64,000 nucleotides of DNA, taken from Caprimulgus europaeus. Taxonomy: Eukaryota > Chordata > Aves > Caprimulgiformes > Caprimulgidae. This document shows positions 1 to 13,180 of the stretch, in pieces. The stretch lies in assembly GCA_907165065.1 (NCBI GenBank), contig OU015550.1, positions 6,483,501 to 6,547,500 on the forward strand, written 5' to 3'. Position 1 is the stretch's first letter. Each line of letters starts with the position of its first letter. A program made the position numbers and the translations under genes. Under the pieces are notes generated by a model, which made no database searches, was not told the DNA's origin, and saw nothing but the letters and a program-made list of their open reading frames with translations.

Positions 1-3000
1 GTCAGTACATAAAATGTGATCAAATAGAGGTCACTGCTTCCGAGTTCTGGTTTTAGCGGCAGAGGTGTCTGGATGCTGCTTAGCTCCCCAGCTGGAGACA
101 GCAATAAATAAGGTGCTGAACAGCTCATCAAATGACTTGCTCTAAAAATAGACTCCCAGCAGCATCTCGGATGATCCTGTCTCTCTGTGCAACACTGGCA
201 GCCCCACAAAGAGGGGATTGTAGCCAGAAGGCTGGAGATGCCGTGGTTTAGGGACACTGGAAGGTGCTCCAGCTGTAACAGCTCTGTGGGGACAGTGAGA
301 CAGCTTTTCAGAAGATGCTTTTTTTTTCCAGCAGCCTCTTTATTTGTCAGTTTTTCAGCCAGTGTGAGGCACACACACACCTGGGGAGAGGCTCAGGGTT
401 CTTAAATGGTCATTTTTGTGTCACTGTTGTCTCCATTGGCTCCTCTAGATGCAGAGGAGATAAAAGTGCAATTGCAAACGGATAAACCCATATCCCAACA
501 CCTTCCTTCTCACCAGTAAAAGACTTGTCCTTGGAGCATCGGGTCCAACACCCCTCCTGCTCCAGAGCTGCATGCTGCTGTGCCCCAGGTGATCTGGGTG
601 AGGTGACAGAGCCAACGGGGGGCAGCTGGCTCCTGGGCCACATGGTCAGAGGAGAACTGTGCTTTTCCTGGGCACTGTGTTTAAGCAGTCAGTGGCCATT
701 TCCTACCTAGAGTTGCAAAACTGCCTGGTTTTCACACCCAGGCTGTGAAAGCTGAAATATCTCATGGAGGATGGAAACAGAAACAATTCTGCTTCAAATG
801 AGTTCAGATTTCTGCCTCTTACCAGCATTAACAGCTCTGAGAGCTTCTTTATCTCTTTGACCTTTTGCCCAGCACAGCAGAGTCAGAAGATTTCACTCCA
901 GCCTGTAAGCTGCTGCTTTTAGGACAATCAGGACAGAATAATAACACTGTGCTGTACAATGGAATGTGATTTTTGAAAGCCTTTTGCATGAAAGAGGTAG
1001 AATAAAGCATGGAGTTAGCATGTAGCTTTCCAGGTGCCAGAGATCCTTTATACTGTCAGTAAATCACTGTGTGATGTTTTGATTTGCATAAAGGAGAAAA
1101 AAAAAGTCTAAAATTCAGCTAGAATGTCTCAGCTGCAGTGCAAGGCTGTGTATGTTGCATTTGACAGCTCAGAGGAGCTCATGTCCCTCCATTTAATAGG
1201 TACCAGTCCGATGCAATCATGCTAATGCTGCTTTGAACCTCCAGTGAAATAATGATGGTGTCACTTCCAATGATACAATGACAACAAAAGCAAATATTAC
1301 TCATTCCTTCCCTGGGTTTGCATGTGAGGAATGAAGAGGGAATTAGGGGCTGTGGTATGGGGGCTGGGGATAGTTAGATCTTTTGTACAGGGTTTAATTC
1401 ATGGTTCTTCTGCCACATTAGCTGTTCCATCCACCCTGCTGGAATTACCCCATCAAAAACCATGTGGTGACTGCTCCTCACGTGTGCCATTTCCCTGCCT
1501 GCTTGGGTTCTATCCTGTCAGGTGTTCAAACCTCCAGGAATGCAAAGATGCTGTTGCCTTTTTCAGCAGAGGCATATAAACATCCACATGTGATGTGTTC
1601 AATTCCTCTGCACTGGGGAGGGGGGAGGAGGGCTCTGGAGCTCCCAAGGTGGTGGCATTGTCTGATGGACTGAATGCAGACGTGTGACACAGTGATGGGG
1701 CACTCCTGAGCTCTGAAAGCTGACTTGGTCAAGGGCTTGTGTTATGGCCTTGGGAAAGACAGGTCCACTTTCTATGTGACTTTTTTCCATGTCCATAAGA
1801 GAGAGAACAATATTTTCAGAGCTGTCCTGGGCAAGTGTTGAGCATTAATTAGCCAACACTGGCTGATATTTTGCAAATCTAGGAGCAGTTTTTTGCAAGT
1901 GTTTTGCAGACATGTTCAGTAATCCACGTCCCTGAGGGCACTCTGGTGTGCTAATGTCAGCTTTTTAAATGCCCCAGTCCTGAGGGGAATGGGATGCACT
2001 GATGAGTGTCTGAGAAACCTGACACAAGAGGAGATCTGTGGTGCCTCCTGGAAGCGTGTGCTGTAAACAGAGCCACGATGGCTCTGGAGGAAGAGAATCC
2101 ATAAACAGGCTGTCAAATGACCAGCCTGAACAGCAAATCAGCTGTGTCTGGGGAAGTACAGAGCCTATTTCATGCTAGGATTCTTTTACATTAAATATAC
2201 TTATTTTCTGCCTTGTTTTGAGCTGGGCAGCTCCTCAGCTGGGTATTCAGCTACTGCAATATCTGGTTTGGTTTTACATGACTGTTTTCTTTTTCCCTGG
2301 CATATTTTATTCGTTAATGTTTTCATGGATGCTCTCATCCTCTGTAGATATTCTGCTGAAATCCCACCCATCAGCCAAGCTGTGAGGGATGGGTGCTGCA
2401 GATGCACATCAGCACCAGCAGCAGCAGTTTATCCTCAGTACTCAGATTGGGTTTGATTTTTAGTAAAGCTGTGGTCAGCAGTGACTTAGTGATTTTCTAG
2501 GTAATGTTGCCTTTTGATTTTGTTCTGGTCCCTACATTCACATTTGTTATGAGTTTTGTGTAATACAAGGACTGAGAGATGTCTCTGGAATCCTGAAGAA
2601 AGAGCTGATGCTGTTGGGCTGTTTTCTCATGCCAGCAGGAGTGGATGTGCAATGAAATGGGAAGAAGGGACATCTGAACCTGAGGGGGATTTCTGTGCAG
2701 TGCAAGGAGCTATGGAACTCACTGCTTCAAGATCCTGTGGGGGATTTGCTAGAGATTCACGGCAGGACTGGTCAGCTGGCTTTCCCTTAACACCAACACC
2801 GTGTAGTTATGTCACCTGGGATGAAAAGGGTCACTGAGGACATGCAAGTTCTGTTGCTTCTCTAACAGAATTAGAAAGAGAGGGAGGTTATTCCCTAATG
2901 ACTTGCTCAGGGGGGAACTCTGCTCCTTCTGCACAGCCTGTGCCAACCCTCACCAAAGCCAAATCAGGGGATGAGGTGGATTTGGGGGTCAGTTGTAGCC

Positions 3001-5740
3001 TGCTCATTCCTGCGCTTGCACAAGAAAGGTGACCCAGCAGAAGGTCTCTGACAGCAACTGGTAGGGTAAATATTCCTCCCAACAACAGCAGGCACTGCCC
3101 AAAGAAACAGGAATGTTTATGTAGACTCAGGAATAAACTGAGTAGGTTATTTAATACACTGAGGGTTGAGAATACTTAATATATGCACACATTGGTTCCA
3201 TTTATTCTTCCTGGTTTGGATCAACTTCTCAGCCCGTAGGCAGTTAAAACAGATGGTCTGAATTTGGGTAACATTCAGACCTTGAGTTGAAGCTAAAAAT
3301 GGAATTTCATTGGCAAGGAAAGTAGGTCAGAAAGCTAAAGCCCCTAGTCCTAAAATGATGAAAGGCTTCTAATCAAGTGTTCTCTATTACCATTCATTAA
3401 AAGGAGCAGGGGAAGAAATGTTATTAGAGACCTTTGAAAAAGGGATTACAATGGGAGAGCAAGCATCCCTTCTTCCTGGGAGGGCACCTGTGTGTTTGCA
3501 AACCTGTTCTGGTGTGAGGGATGAGGTGACCATGAATGGTGGCTCCTAAAGGGCTGCACTGGGGCCACAGCAGGATGGGGATGGTTTTCCTCACAAGAAC
3601 ATAAGGAACTTCACCTTCTGCTTCAGTCACAGGAGTGCTGAGAGGAGAGCCTCTCTGCATATCCTCTATTAATACCTTTCACACTAATAATCCTTTCCAT
3701 GCTAACGCTGTCATCCCCCCGACTCAGGTTCTGCAATTTCGCCGCCTCTGCAAATTGTGACTTGCACCACGGCTGAGATTTGCAGTCAGTGATTTCTTTG
3801 CTCTCCATCACTTTCAGTTCTCTAGCAGTTGGCACATGTTTTCCTTGGTTGTAGCCAAGAGGAATTATTCAAAGCAAAGGGGGAGCCTGTACCAGCCGAC
3901 ACGGTGGTCCCAGCTCAGCGCGTTGTTTCACCCTCGCTTGTTATTAAGCCCGTTATTAATTGCTGCTCACTGAGAAGATGAGAACGAGCTTGTTCAAGTA
4001 TTTTTTTGAATGGTTCAAAGAACAATGTTTGTTCTTTGCATTTGGCAAACCCAAGCTACCACTCTGGGTCTCTCCTCTCCCTTCCCCCTCAAACTATGGC
4101 CAGAAATCGCATTTCTCTGAGTGGAGCATCCCTTGCAGTTCAGCTCTGCCAGCAAATGCATTTCTAGAGGGAGTGCTGAGACCTCCTGAGTGCTCTCCCC
4201 TGGCAGTAGCTGTGGACCTGCCGTGATCCTTGGCTGTCACTGTCACAATAGCAGGTAACAAAAGCAGGGACTGAGATCAGGAACATCTGTGTAACTCGGG
4301 AATCGCGTGCAGGGTGATTGTGTGCTGCTCAACAGAAATAGCAGTTTACTATGGCATACACATCCTACTAAAGAAAAATAGATGTCTTCTTTTTTTTTAT
4401 GGTATCTCAGGTTTCTCCATGACCACTTAATAAATCATTAACTAGTTTTTCACTGAAAAAAAAGGAAATTTAAATGGTTGATTTAACAGTTATTCAGAGA
4501 AAAAGAAGAATTGACTTCAATGTAGAATCAATATAAGAAAAGCTGAATTTCACTTTGCAGAAAATACCTCCAGCCTTAACCTGCACACCTTGCTGTCTCT
4601 TATTCCTAATGTTTATTCATTCAGCTTTTCAGAGGAAGCTCTATTCCTTTTGGTTCTTGCAAAGCTGATATACCTAGCAAAAAGTGATTTCTTTGGCTTC
4701 ATGCATCCCCAAGCAGCTATGCTGTCATCTAAGTTTCTGATCCTCAAATCTCAGTTTCAGTAGTGATAGATGTACCAAAAAAAAGCTTTCTTAGATTTTT
4801 GTTTGTTTTGTTTTTGTTGTTAATCTGATGGATTCAACAGCATCTTTGGTTAGACAGATCTTTCTCCAGTTGACAGAATTACTTTACATTTGAAATTTAT
4901 TGAGAAGCCTTAGCAGGAAACACCAAAGATGTTATCTGGGCTGTTGTTTTTCTGAGCAGAAGAGGACTGTAAAGAGGAAACATTTCAGTGGGCTCCAGGA
5001 CCAGTGGGTGGTGGCAATTTCATGCCATTCTGAAGTTCTCTGCACTAGAGAATGTCAAGCGAAGAGCAACTGCCGCGTGCTGATGCACCTCAAACCCTCC
5101 AGCAATCCTGAGCACATGTGGGAAGTCTGTGTGTGTTGCAGGGCAAGCTGCAGAATAATGAGGAGTTCAACAAGAAAAGGGTCAGAATCCATTTCCTACA
5201 GTTGTGCTTGGAAAATTGCAGAGGTCCTCAGTTCCCTGAACCAAGACAGTTTTTTGTGTTGCTGTCTTTTTTTGTTGTTGTTTTTTCTTTCCTCTATTCT
5301 AAGCTGCAAATCCACAGACTGGTGGTAATGGCAATGTCAGGGGCCCAGGAGAGTCCCCAGAGCAACCTCTTGCTTGGGGCAAGTCTGTTGTCAGCAGAAT
5401 CAAAAAGTGCCTGTGTGCTCACACCAAGTCACTGCTCAGCCCTTCAGCTCATCCTCACTGGTTGAGGAACAGCTTACTGGTTTGCCATATCAGTGGGGAT
5501 TCATTGTCATACTATCACAATGAACAAAACAATAAATTCACTTGATTCCTTCTCTTCTGCCAACCCCCCCTTGCTGTGTATCCCCACATCCTGGGGGCTT
5601 TTCCCCATGAAGGTAGGATGGTATTTTCAAGGACCTGCTTCCTTAGTAATTGAACCTTTTCACCCTGAACCTGACAGCAAGTTCTTTTTCGGTCAATATT
5701 TAATTTAATTGACACTCTAATGTAGGCACTAAGGCTCAAG
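1..5740. other. Non-coding stretch, no gene recognised
   Basis: I see no recognisable coding exon, RNA gene or dated transposon here. Open frames are short or biased in composition, including the 142-codon plus-strand frame near 4.9-5.3 kb, which runs into a T-rich tract and has no domain. The segment around 3.70-3.96 kb is less simple in composition and holds a TTCAAAG/CAAAGG pair resembling TCF/SOX sites, as often seen in conserved enhancers. That is only an impression. Confidence 0.6.
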
Positions 5741-5754
5741 TCCCCTGACAAGGA

Positions 5755-6000
5755 CCGTCCCCTGCAGCGGGGCGGGGCAGTCGCTGCCCGCGGGTCCTCC
5801 TCGGCCGCGCAGCCCCGCGCTGGGCTGGGGCGCGGAGCCCTCGCCCCTCTGATCTTTTATTTTATTTTATTGCAATTATTTATTTAATTGCAGTTACCCT
5901 CAGCTGGGTGCTGCTCCCCGCACGCAGGCGGGGGAAGCCTGCACCGCCCGTTCTGATGCTCGGAGCTGTCCTGCCAAGCAGCTCGGGATCAGCGCGGTTA
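5755..6000. promoter_or_regulatory. Small bipartite CpG-rich cluster with a GC box
   Basis: Bases 5755-5843 contain about 14 CpG dinucleotides at very high GC, and 5915-6000 contain about 9 more. The surroundings are CpG-poor. A consensus Sp1/KLF GC box, GGGGCGGGGC, lies at 5769-5778. The two CpG blocks are separated by an AT tract of TTTTA-type units at about 5855-5892. Unmethylated CpG clusters with GC boxes are typical of vertebrate promoters, and an exon-like segment follows about 250 bp downstream. It could equally be a small GC-rich patch shaped by biased gene conversion, which is common in birds. Confidence 0.4.
5855..5892. repeat. AT-rich TTTTA-type low-complexity tract
   Basis: Several tandem TTTTA-like pentamers are followed by AATTATTTATTTAATT. 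The tract sits exactly between two CpG-rich blocks. It is probably simple-sequence DNA. Confidence 0.6.
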
Positions 6001-6253
6001 CAGTTCCTGTGTGCAGTTACTAATTAGCTCCTGATTTAGCGATGCTATCTCTTTACTAGTACATCAGTCATCATAGTTTGTCTGTAAATGAACAGAGGTG
6101 CATTTTATCCACTGTGGAGCACACACCAGTGGAAATAAGGCCAAATTAAAGTGAAACAGCAGCTTTGCATCCACCCACCACAGAGCTGAGCCCTTCAGCT
6201 CGGGTTTTCTTGTTATGACCCAAAGTCATGTTTTTAATCTTTGTTTTCTACAG

Positions 6254-6430
6254 CCATCAAGCAGCAACAATGCTCAGGAAATATTAGGAAAAAGTCCTGA
6301 GTATTATTGTCCATCTGCCCATCATCTGCTACAGGCATCTGGCATGAGTGCTGCTCCTCTCAGTAACACACACTTTCTAAAAAGTGCTTGTTTTAATGGA
6401 AAATAAAGTACCCCAATTGCAGGCTTCATT
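6254..6430 (+). other. Candidate terminal exon of an unannotated transcript
   Basis: A strong acceptor (T-rich tract then TTTTCTACAG, AG at 6252-6253) precedes this segment. It stays open in one frame for 50 codons to a TAA at 6404-6406. That stop overlaps a canonical poly(A) signal, AATAAA, at 6402-6407, and a GT-rich stretch resembling a downstream element follows near 6427-6440. The encoded peptide is serine/asparagine-rich at its start and matches no family I know. The arrangement fits the last exon of a non-coding RNA or a short alternative terminal exon. The CpG cluster just upstream could be its promoter. Chance juxtaposition of common signals is a real alternative. Confidence 0.25.
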
Positions 6431-6876
6431 TGTTTGTGGCTGCATACACTAAAGGCCTTTGAAATGACTTTGTTCATTAGTAATTCAAGAAGAATCCTCC
6501 TAATGAAAACCTTATACAATTACCTGTTGGTAGAACCCATCTTTTTAGCACCTTAAATATCTCTGTAAAATAAGTCTTTTCCAAAACACACAGGCTGGAG
6601 GGGGCAGCCAGTGCCTTGAGTAATTAGACTTTTTGCCTAATAGCAGGGCTGAAGGCTCCCTGCCCTGTCTTAAATTCTTAAGTGTGGTGTCAGCTTAAAG
6701 GAAATGCTGGGTTTTTGCTTTCATTTTATCCTCATCTTTTTCTTTTCTGTCTTTTTAAGCAGCTTGAGTGTCCACGCTGAGCCATGTCACACTCAGAATG
6801 ATACACATACTGTGCATTTTAATGAGCTGCTAACACTGATTATACAAAAAGCAATCTCAGAAATATTTACTGAGTT

Positions 6877-6890
6877 AAAAAAAAAAAAAA
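6877..6890 (+). repeat. Poly(A) run (14 A)
   Basis: An uninterrupted run of 14 A. The preceding sequence has no recognisable SINE or processed-gene body, so it is called only as a homopolymer. Confidence 0.8.
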
Positions 6891-7663
6891 GCCTATGGGG
6901 AATTAATTAGCTTTTTAAGAATTGGCTTTTTGAAAGCCTCAGATTCTGGAAAAGTTGAACTTGGAATTGGAAACAGTTTCAAAGGAGTTGAAGTGAGCAG
7001 AAGGAAAAGGAGTAAGTTGCAATGGAGTATTACACGTTTTTCTTGCTGCAATATTTGCAGTTTTGCCTCTGTGTGGAGGCAGCTGCTGTCACTGGGTACA
7101 GTGACACAGACACACAACTCCCCTCTGTCCCCCAGTTCCTCACGATGCCTTTTGCACTAGTTTATTGGAAGAGTAAAGCTGTTTTAATTTCATCATCTCC
7201 TTAGAAGCTTGATTCCTTTAATTATATTTAAGCACCTAAGCTCCTCTTTAAATAATAGTTTGAAATATTTAATGTTTAAGAACAGCTATAATTCTGTAAA
7301 TTTGCATAGAATTACCTTTCCTGATCCAAAGTTCTGTTTCAACAGTCTGGCAACTGTGATCAAACAGTGAAGTGCAGAAAGTGTGTCAGGTTTATTGGAA
7401 TGAGAGATGTGGCACAAGTGACAGTGAGCTGTACACTTCTCTCTACATCCTATTATCTCTAGCCATAAAATATGGGCCCTAATAAGCACAATTTCACAAA
7501 TATATATATTTTTAAATAGTGATGTCAGAAACTCGCTTCATTCAAGGCAATGGAAAGCTGCATACAAATTCCAGTTAGTTTCAGTCCTATCTGATGAATG
7601 TTTCATTTTCCTGCAGATGTTAAATGTTGTCCAGGAGCTGGATATTACCTAAATATACACTTC

Positions 7664-7698
7664 TGTGTATGTGTGTATGTATATATATCTATCTATCT
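7664..7698 (+). repeat. Compound microsatellite GT/AT/ATCT
   Basis: TGTGTAT-type units pass into alternating AT and then three ATCT tetramers. It is a short compound microsatellite. Confidence 0.75.
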
Positions 7699-9206
7699 CC
7701 AAGGGAAAGTGATCTAATAACGTGGCATTTGTCATCAGATAGTGACATATGAAAGGAATTAAGAATTTACCTGGACCAGGCATACATTGTAAATGAAAGA
7801 CATATTTCAGTGATGGGAAGAATTGCAGGAGCAGCAAGTGCTCAGGTGGCAGAGAGCACTGGGAAGCTCTGCAGAAACCATCTCAGTGCAGGCGTCTCCC
7901 GTCCTGGAAACGCCAGGGACAATCCTTGGAATAACGGCTCGAAAGGCAATCAGGAAATTGAAATATGGAACTGGTCCTTGAAGGATGACTTGGTGTGAAC
8001 AGGATGTTACTGAGATCAGGAAGATTTGGAAGGTTTTTTCTCTGTTGCCCTTCAGTAGAACACACAATAACCTTGCAGATCCGGGGCACCAGGCGGGAGG
8101 GCAGCGCAGGGCTCTGGACGGTGCTTGCAGAGCACACGAGCTCTGATGCTGAGGAACTGGGAAGAGTGTATCTGTAGTGCCAGCTGGCCCAGCCTTTGCT
8201 TCTAAGCAGAGCAGAATCGGGGTGAACTGAAGAGTGGCAGATCTGTGTCTCAGTGCTGTGCTCGAGGCTGTCCCTCAGCCCTGCAGCACCCGCGTTCTCC
8301 TCCGCGCACTCCCCTGACTTGTGAGCAAAGCCAGAACTGATCTGGGGTTGGACTGACCATGGTAATTGGGCTCATTAGGGGGGATCACTGAAGCACTGGT
8401 GCAGCCTTAGTGCTATTTGCATTTAACACACCTAAATCACTTTGTAAGTCTGGCTGTAGACTCTACACCTGACCCTGAATCCCACCCTGATTTTAGATCA
8501 CGTCAGCCAGCCCAGCCATAGGAACAGGCTTATGCTGCAGCAGAGGCACGGTCTGAACATGATAACCCATGAAAAACTGGGAGGTTGTACCCAGAACCCC
8601 TGTCTAGCTCTGCTAACCACAGCTGGGTGCTGCCTCTGCAATGCAGGAGGCTGTTGTTTGGCGTGGGCGTGCTTTGTTCCACCTTGGTTTAGACACCTCC
8701 TGACTTCTTCTCCACGCCCCCCTCCTTTTTAATGGTCTTGTTTAAATAAATATTAATGCCTCATCTTTGAGCAGGTGCAAACCTGTACTCCAGAAAGACT
8801 GTATTATGGTTGCAGAACCATTATCATGTCCCTATCAATCTTATTCTCATTTGCTCCTGGAATGTAAAGAGCACCTGTGGCTAGTTAGCTATAGACTTTA
8901 TTATAAGCTAGATGACTTCAGCATTCCTTGCTCGTAACTGTGTTCCTTCTGCTTTCTTTTCTGTGAATAAATTCTGATTTTCTAGAAGCCTTGAAATAAC
9001 TTCTCCCCCCTCACATCTTGACTCTGTATAGCAGAAAACAAAAATAAATAATAAAACCCCAAGAAATACAAGTGCCCCTCTATGAACCTACTTAGGGCAG
9101 GACAGCAAAAGGTTGTTACAGAAGAAGTGAAAACAAATAGCTTTTTTAATGCTAGCTAGTCTTTTATCTTCTTTTATCTATTTTATGTTCTTTATTGTGC
9201 CGTATT

Positions 9207-9221
9207 AAAAAAAAAAAAAAA
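9207..9221 (+). repeat. Poly(A) run (15 A)
   Basis: A run of 15 A after a T-rich segment. No source element could be recognised upstream. Confidence 0.8.
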
Positions 9222-12200
9222 GAGCTTTAAACACCACACTGCAATACCAAATTTATTCTGTTAAGTGTTTGACAGACAGATCAAAGAATGGGATGTGAAG
9301 AAATGCAGCATCCCTTCCAACCATGGTTGGTAGCCACCAGCTGCAGTCTGAGTGGTCACCTGGGAGTCACACACTGTCTGTCTGACACCTTCCTCTTCCC
9401 TGTCCCTCACTGGTTGGGTCTCTTCACTGGCAGTGCCAGCAGTCCAGGCTCTAGGATCCATCTTCATCTGTATTTTAGATTATCTTATCCATTTGTTCCT
9501 CTAAGCATGTGTTAATATTAATAACACACAGATAATTTCTCTGAGTAAGAAATCAAATTCACCTACATGCTGCCAGATCGACGCCTCCAGGGAAGTGTTC
9601 TGAGTCTAGAGCTGGTTGAATAATTCTGTTCTATTTCAGACTCCTCTTTCTTCAAAGACAGACTAGAGGAGCATGCTCACAAATATCAGTTTCTCCTGAA
9701 ATGTTTTGGATTTCTGTTAGGAAAAAAAATTATCCAAACCATAAACTTTTAAGTGAAAGCAACAAAAGCCCATTGAAAATGTAGGCTTGTTTGTGCAGAG
9801 TTCAATTTCCCTTGTCTGTATTTGATTAAAAATGGTGCAGATTTAACATGATTTTTCTTCTGAATAGAAAGAAAAACAAGAAGAATAATAGCCCAGCATG
9901 AAACTCCCAGTTATTTTCTTCACCAGTGGAGTATTTTATCATTCTGAGCAAAAATTAACTGGAGTTGTCGATGTTTGCCTGTGATTGATAGTGTCACCTT
10001 AAATGTTACTAGTCAAAACTTGTTTTCTCCTTTTCCACTCTGCCAGAATTGAGGCAGGCAGCTTGCCAAAGTGTAGGATTCCCTCTGGTGCAGGTTGGAA
10101 GGTCAGCAGCACCCGCCGTGCCACTGGGGGTGTTACACCGGGTTAGAGCCCATGAGAAGCTCCCCAGCCCGGGCAGTGTGTGCTGATATTCTCCTTCTCT
10201 CACATTCTCCTTTCCAATGCTCAGAAAGTTGATTTTTGAACTTTTGGCCTTACAAATATGTTTCTCCCAGATGAGAAAGCAGACAGCTTGTGATGAAAGT
10301 TAACTTGCTAATAAAAATAATGAGTACACAAAGGGACAGTCACCAAAATCAAACCCTGCTTTGTTTCCCTAAGTGTGTTTAAGCGTTGCATGAATAAAAA
10401 CAGATTATAAGAATAAATCATTTGTTGTCTGCACCTTGGGATGAGGCTGAAAGATGGTTCTTGTCTCTGTAGATACCTCGGGTCCTTTTCCTTATATTTT
10501 ATGCATTTGAGCAGCCAGATCTTTATGTGCATTCATAAGTATTTAATGAAAAACAAAAGACTGGGCTGTCTGGTCCATTTTCTGGCATCACTACTACATA
10601 GTGAAATTACCATTTTGCTGTTTCCACCAGTAAATCTTTTGTCTTGTCCTAAATCCTGTTTAACCCTTCCTGTCACTGCTTGCAGAGTTGGTAAATTCAT
10701 GGCTTCCCTGTCAGCAGATTTTATTTTCTAATTTCCTTTCTGTCTTAGAAGATTTTTCTCCATTATTTGCACAACCAGAGATTCAAATCATCATCTGTTA
10801 CTTCGTTCCTATGGCTGCTGTGAGGAAGCCTTTTTCCTTTCCAGATTAATACAGGTAGTTAAGGCACATCATGTTTTTCCCTCAGTCTTTATTTTCTCTA
10901 AAATATTACAGGGAGATGACTGGAGAAAAATGAGCATTTCTGAATTTCCTACTTGTGATATCTCTTCCTTCCTGTTGCTACATATGCACCTCGGGAAGCT
11001 GAGCCTGTAGATGTGACACTTTGAATGCTGAGTCTGAGCTGATGCCTTCATAAAAACACTTAACTATGAATTCATTCTCTTGCAATTACTGGTTCACCAT
11101 CCTTCCTCCAGGTACAAACCACTGCAGATGATGTTATTTGAATTTATCTATGGGAGTGACACGTAGCAGGCTCATTTCCCAAGGTGATTTTGGAATAAAC
11201 AAGCAAACAAACCCAAAACAAAACATAAAAACCCTGAAACAACCACCCAGGAGCCCAGATCTGCATTTTTATTCTTGCCTTTCCCTAGAAAAAGGAGAGC
11301 TGTCAGGAGGGAAATGTCTCTCAGTGTGTTCTGCAGGAGCAGTGCCCCGTGCCATTTGGATCTGTCAACGTTTTCTGTTGTGGCTGGCGAGGAAGTGCTG
11401 TCCCTTCTCCCTGCAGGTTAGTCCCACAGCTCTGAGAGCCCTGCAGAGCAAGGGGAGCTCCAAACTCCCCTTCCCAGCCTGGCCAGGGAACCGGGGGGGA
11501 GAGCTCCCTGCCCCCGGTTTGGTCCTTGGGATGGCTGTTTTGGTAGATCTTGCATAAATGGGAAATGAAGCAGATTTTTAACTGATCCTGATTCAGGAAA
11601 GTCTGTAGCTGACCTGTGAGCTGGCTGGAGTCAGTGCCTGCATTTCCTTTGGCTTCTGCACATTTTCAGCTCTGTTTTGCTCCTTTTGTGTTCACGGGGC
11701 AGTTGAGCCCCTGCAAATCTAAACCAGCAGCAGTGAGATTTCAGCCTTCTTGTATCTAGTGCTGGATCAAAAATATCTTCTAAAATACCTCACATTTGTA
11801 CCCTTCTTAGGGGTACAAACCTTTGCTTTCTTTTGAGGAAGACAGGCACGAGGAAGGGAAGACCCTGCCCCAGACTGCTGAGCTGGTGAAGTTCAGAATC
11901 GCTGTAGCATAGGAAATACATGTTCTAGTATTACCTGAAATCCAGTGAAGCAAACTGAAAAGCACCGTGGTTAAAGCTGCAATTAAAGTAGGGCTGTGCA
12001 AGCGTGGCTGAGTGGAGATGTGGGTATGATAAGCCATATAAGTAGTCGACCCGGGTATAAATTGGAATGAACCAGTGTTTAAGTGTTGCATTTGTTCTCT
12101 GTGTGCCACTGCAGACCCTTTCATCAGAGTAAAAATAAACTGTCATTCATTGAATCTGCAGCACTCCTGATTTCATCCTGGAGGGATCCCAGGAGCACAG

Positions 12201-13094
12201 CTCTGCTCAGCGAGGGCTCCCGTGTCCCCCCTGCCCAGAGGGTCTGGCTGCTGCCTGTGGGTACCCAGCCAGTCCCTTCCCGACAGCCACTGCCTGGGGT
12301 TGTGTTGGCAGGGATTTTTTTGTGCTGCTTTTGTTTTTAAAATGAAATTATTTCACTCTTGGTTTTAGAATTCAGTGGAACCAGAATTTTCTCAGTAAAA
12401 TGAGCCCAATTCCCATAATTATACTTAATAATTGTACCTCACACAGCAACGTTGTCCCCTGAAAATGGGGGTAAAGCTTCCCTGCTCTTCAGTGACAGTG
12501 TGATAGGTTTTGTATTACCTCAGGAAAATGGTGTTAAAACTCTAAATGACTTCACAGAGCTCACATACATCCTTATAGGGGTGAGGCTGCTCGGTTCAGA
12601 ACTTCCAGCCTTGTTTGGATTTATTATGTGAGCTGGTAAGGTTTTGTGATATTGATTTTATTTATTTGCTGTAATTGTTGTGTTTTGAAGAGGAAAACAT
12701 CCTTTCTCTGTCCTGCCTAAATCACATCTGTAATAGGGAACCAGCTGAAGTTCCTTGCACTCAGGCTGCTTAAGCACTAAGCCCTGGTAATCCAGTTTGT
12801 TTTCATAACAGTAAATATCATATGAAGATATGCACAGCTTGTGCTTGATGTAAGCAATGAGATCATCACAATGTTCCTAAATCCTTTTATTTTAAGATTT
12901 ATTCAGTTGATAAACTTTACATGTTGGTCCTTCATTTGTCATTTCTAGCATGGGCTTTAACCCAAAGCCAGCTTCCCTTACCTTCTGCTGCTCCAGTTTG
13001 AGCTTTGCCTGGAGATTTGGTACAGGAGACACAGGGATGTCACCTACAGGGTGTTAAAGTGACCGGCAGATGCTCTAAGGGATGTGACTTTTGG

Positions 13095-13180
13095 TTCCTT
13101 ATGTGACCTTGGACAGCCTAACCAAGCTCTTTTGTCCTCAGTTACCCTTGCCTAAAAGAGAGAGCTGTTATTCCCTTCCC
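13095..13180 (+). repeat. MIR-type SINE relic
   Basis: The segment reads ATGTGACCTTGGACAG, then a CTAACC-like motif, then TCCTCAGTTACC and a CCTAAAA-like motif. This follows the order of the MIR core and 3' half (TGTGACCTTGGGCAAG, CTTAACC, CTCAGTTTCC, TGTAAAA). Divergence is high, as expected for copies predating the split of birds and mammals. Tail and ends are not preserved. A profile search against MIR/MIRb/MIR3 should score it. Confidence 0.55.

Larger units (their letters stand above)
6431..13090. other. Non-coding stretch with simple repeats
   Basis: No gene is recognised. The stretch contains homopolymer A runs, a GT/AT/ATCT mixed microsatellite and ordinary AT-rich intergenic sequence. 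The segment 8.74-9.01 kb has an AATAAA-bearing end and resembles a degraded retroelement terminus only vaguely, so I do not call it. A 10.3-10.7 kb overlapping frame pair has no recognisable domain. Confidence 0.6.

Noticed and set aside
8740-9010. AATAAA-bearing segment considered as a solitary LTR end
   Set aside because: No paired end, no target duplication and no recognisable family sequence.
12839-12859. Partial match to the miR-218 mature sequence (TTGTGCTTGAT)
   Set aside because: The match breaks after 11 bases and I see no pairing star arm nearby, so it is a chance word.
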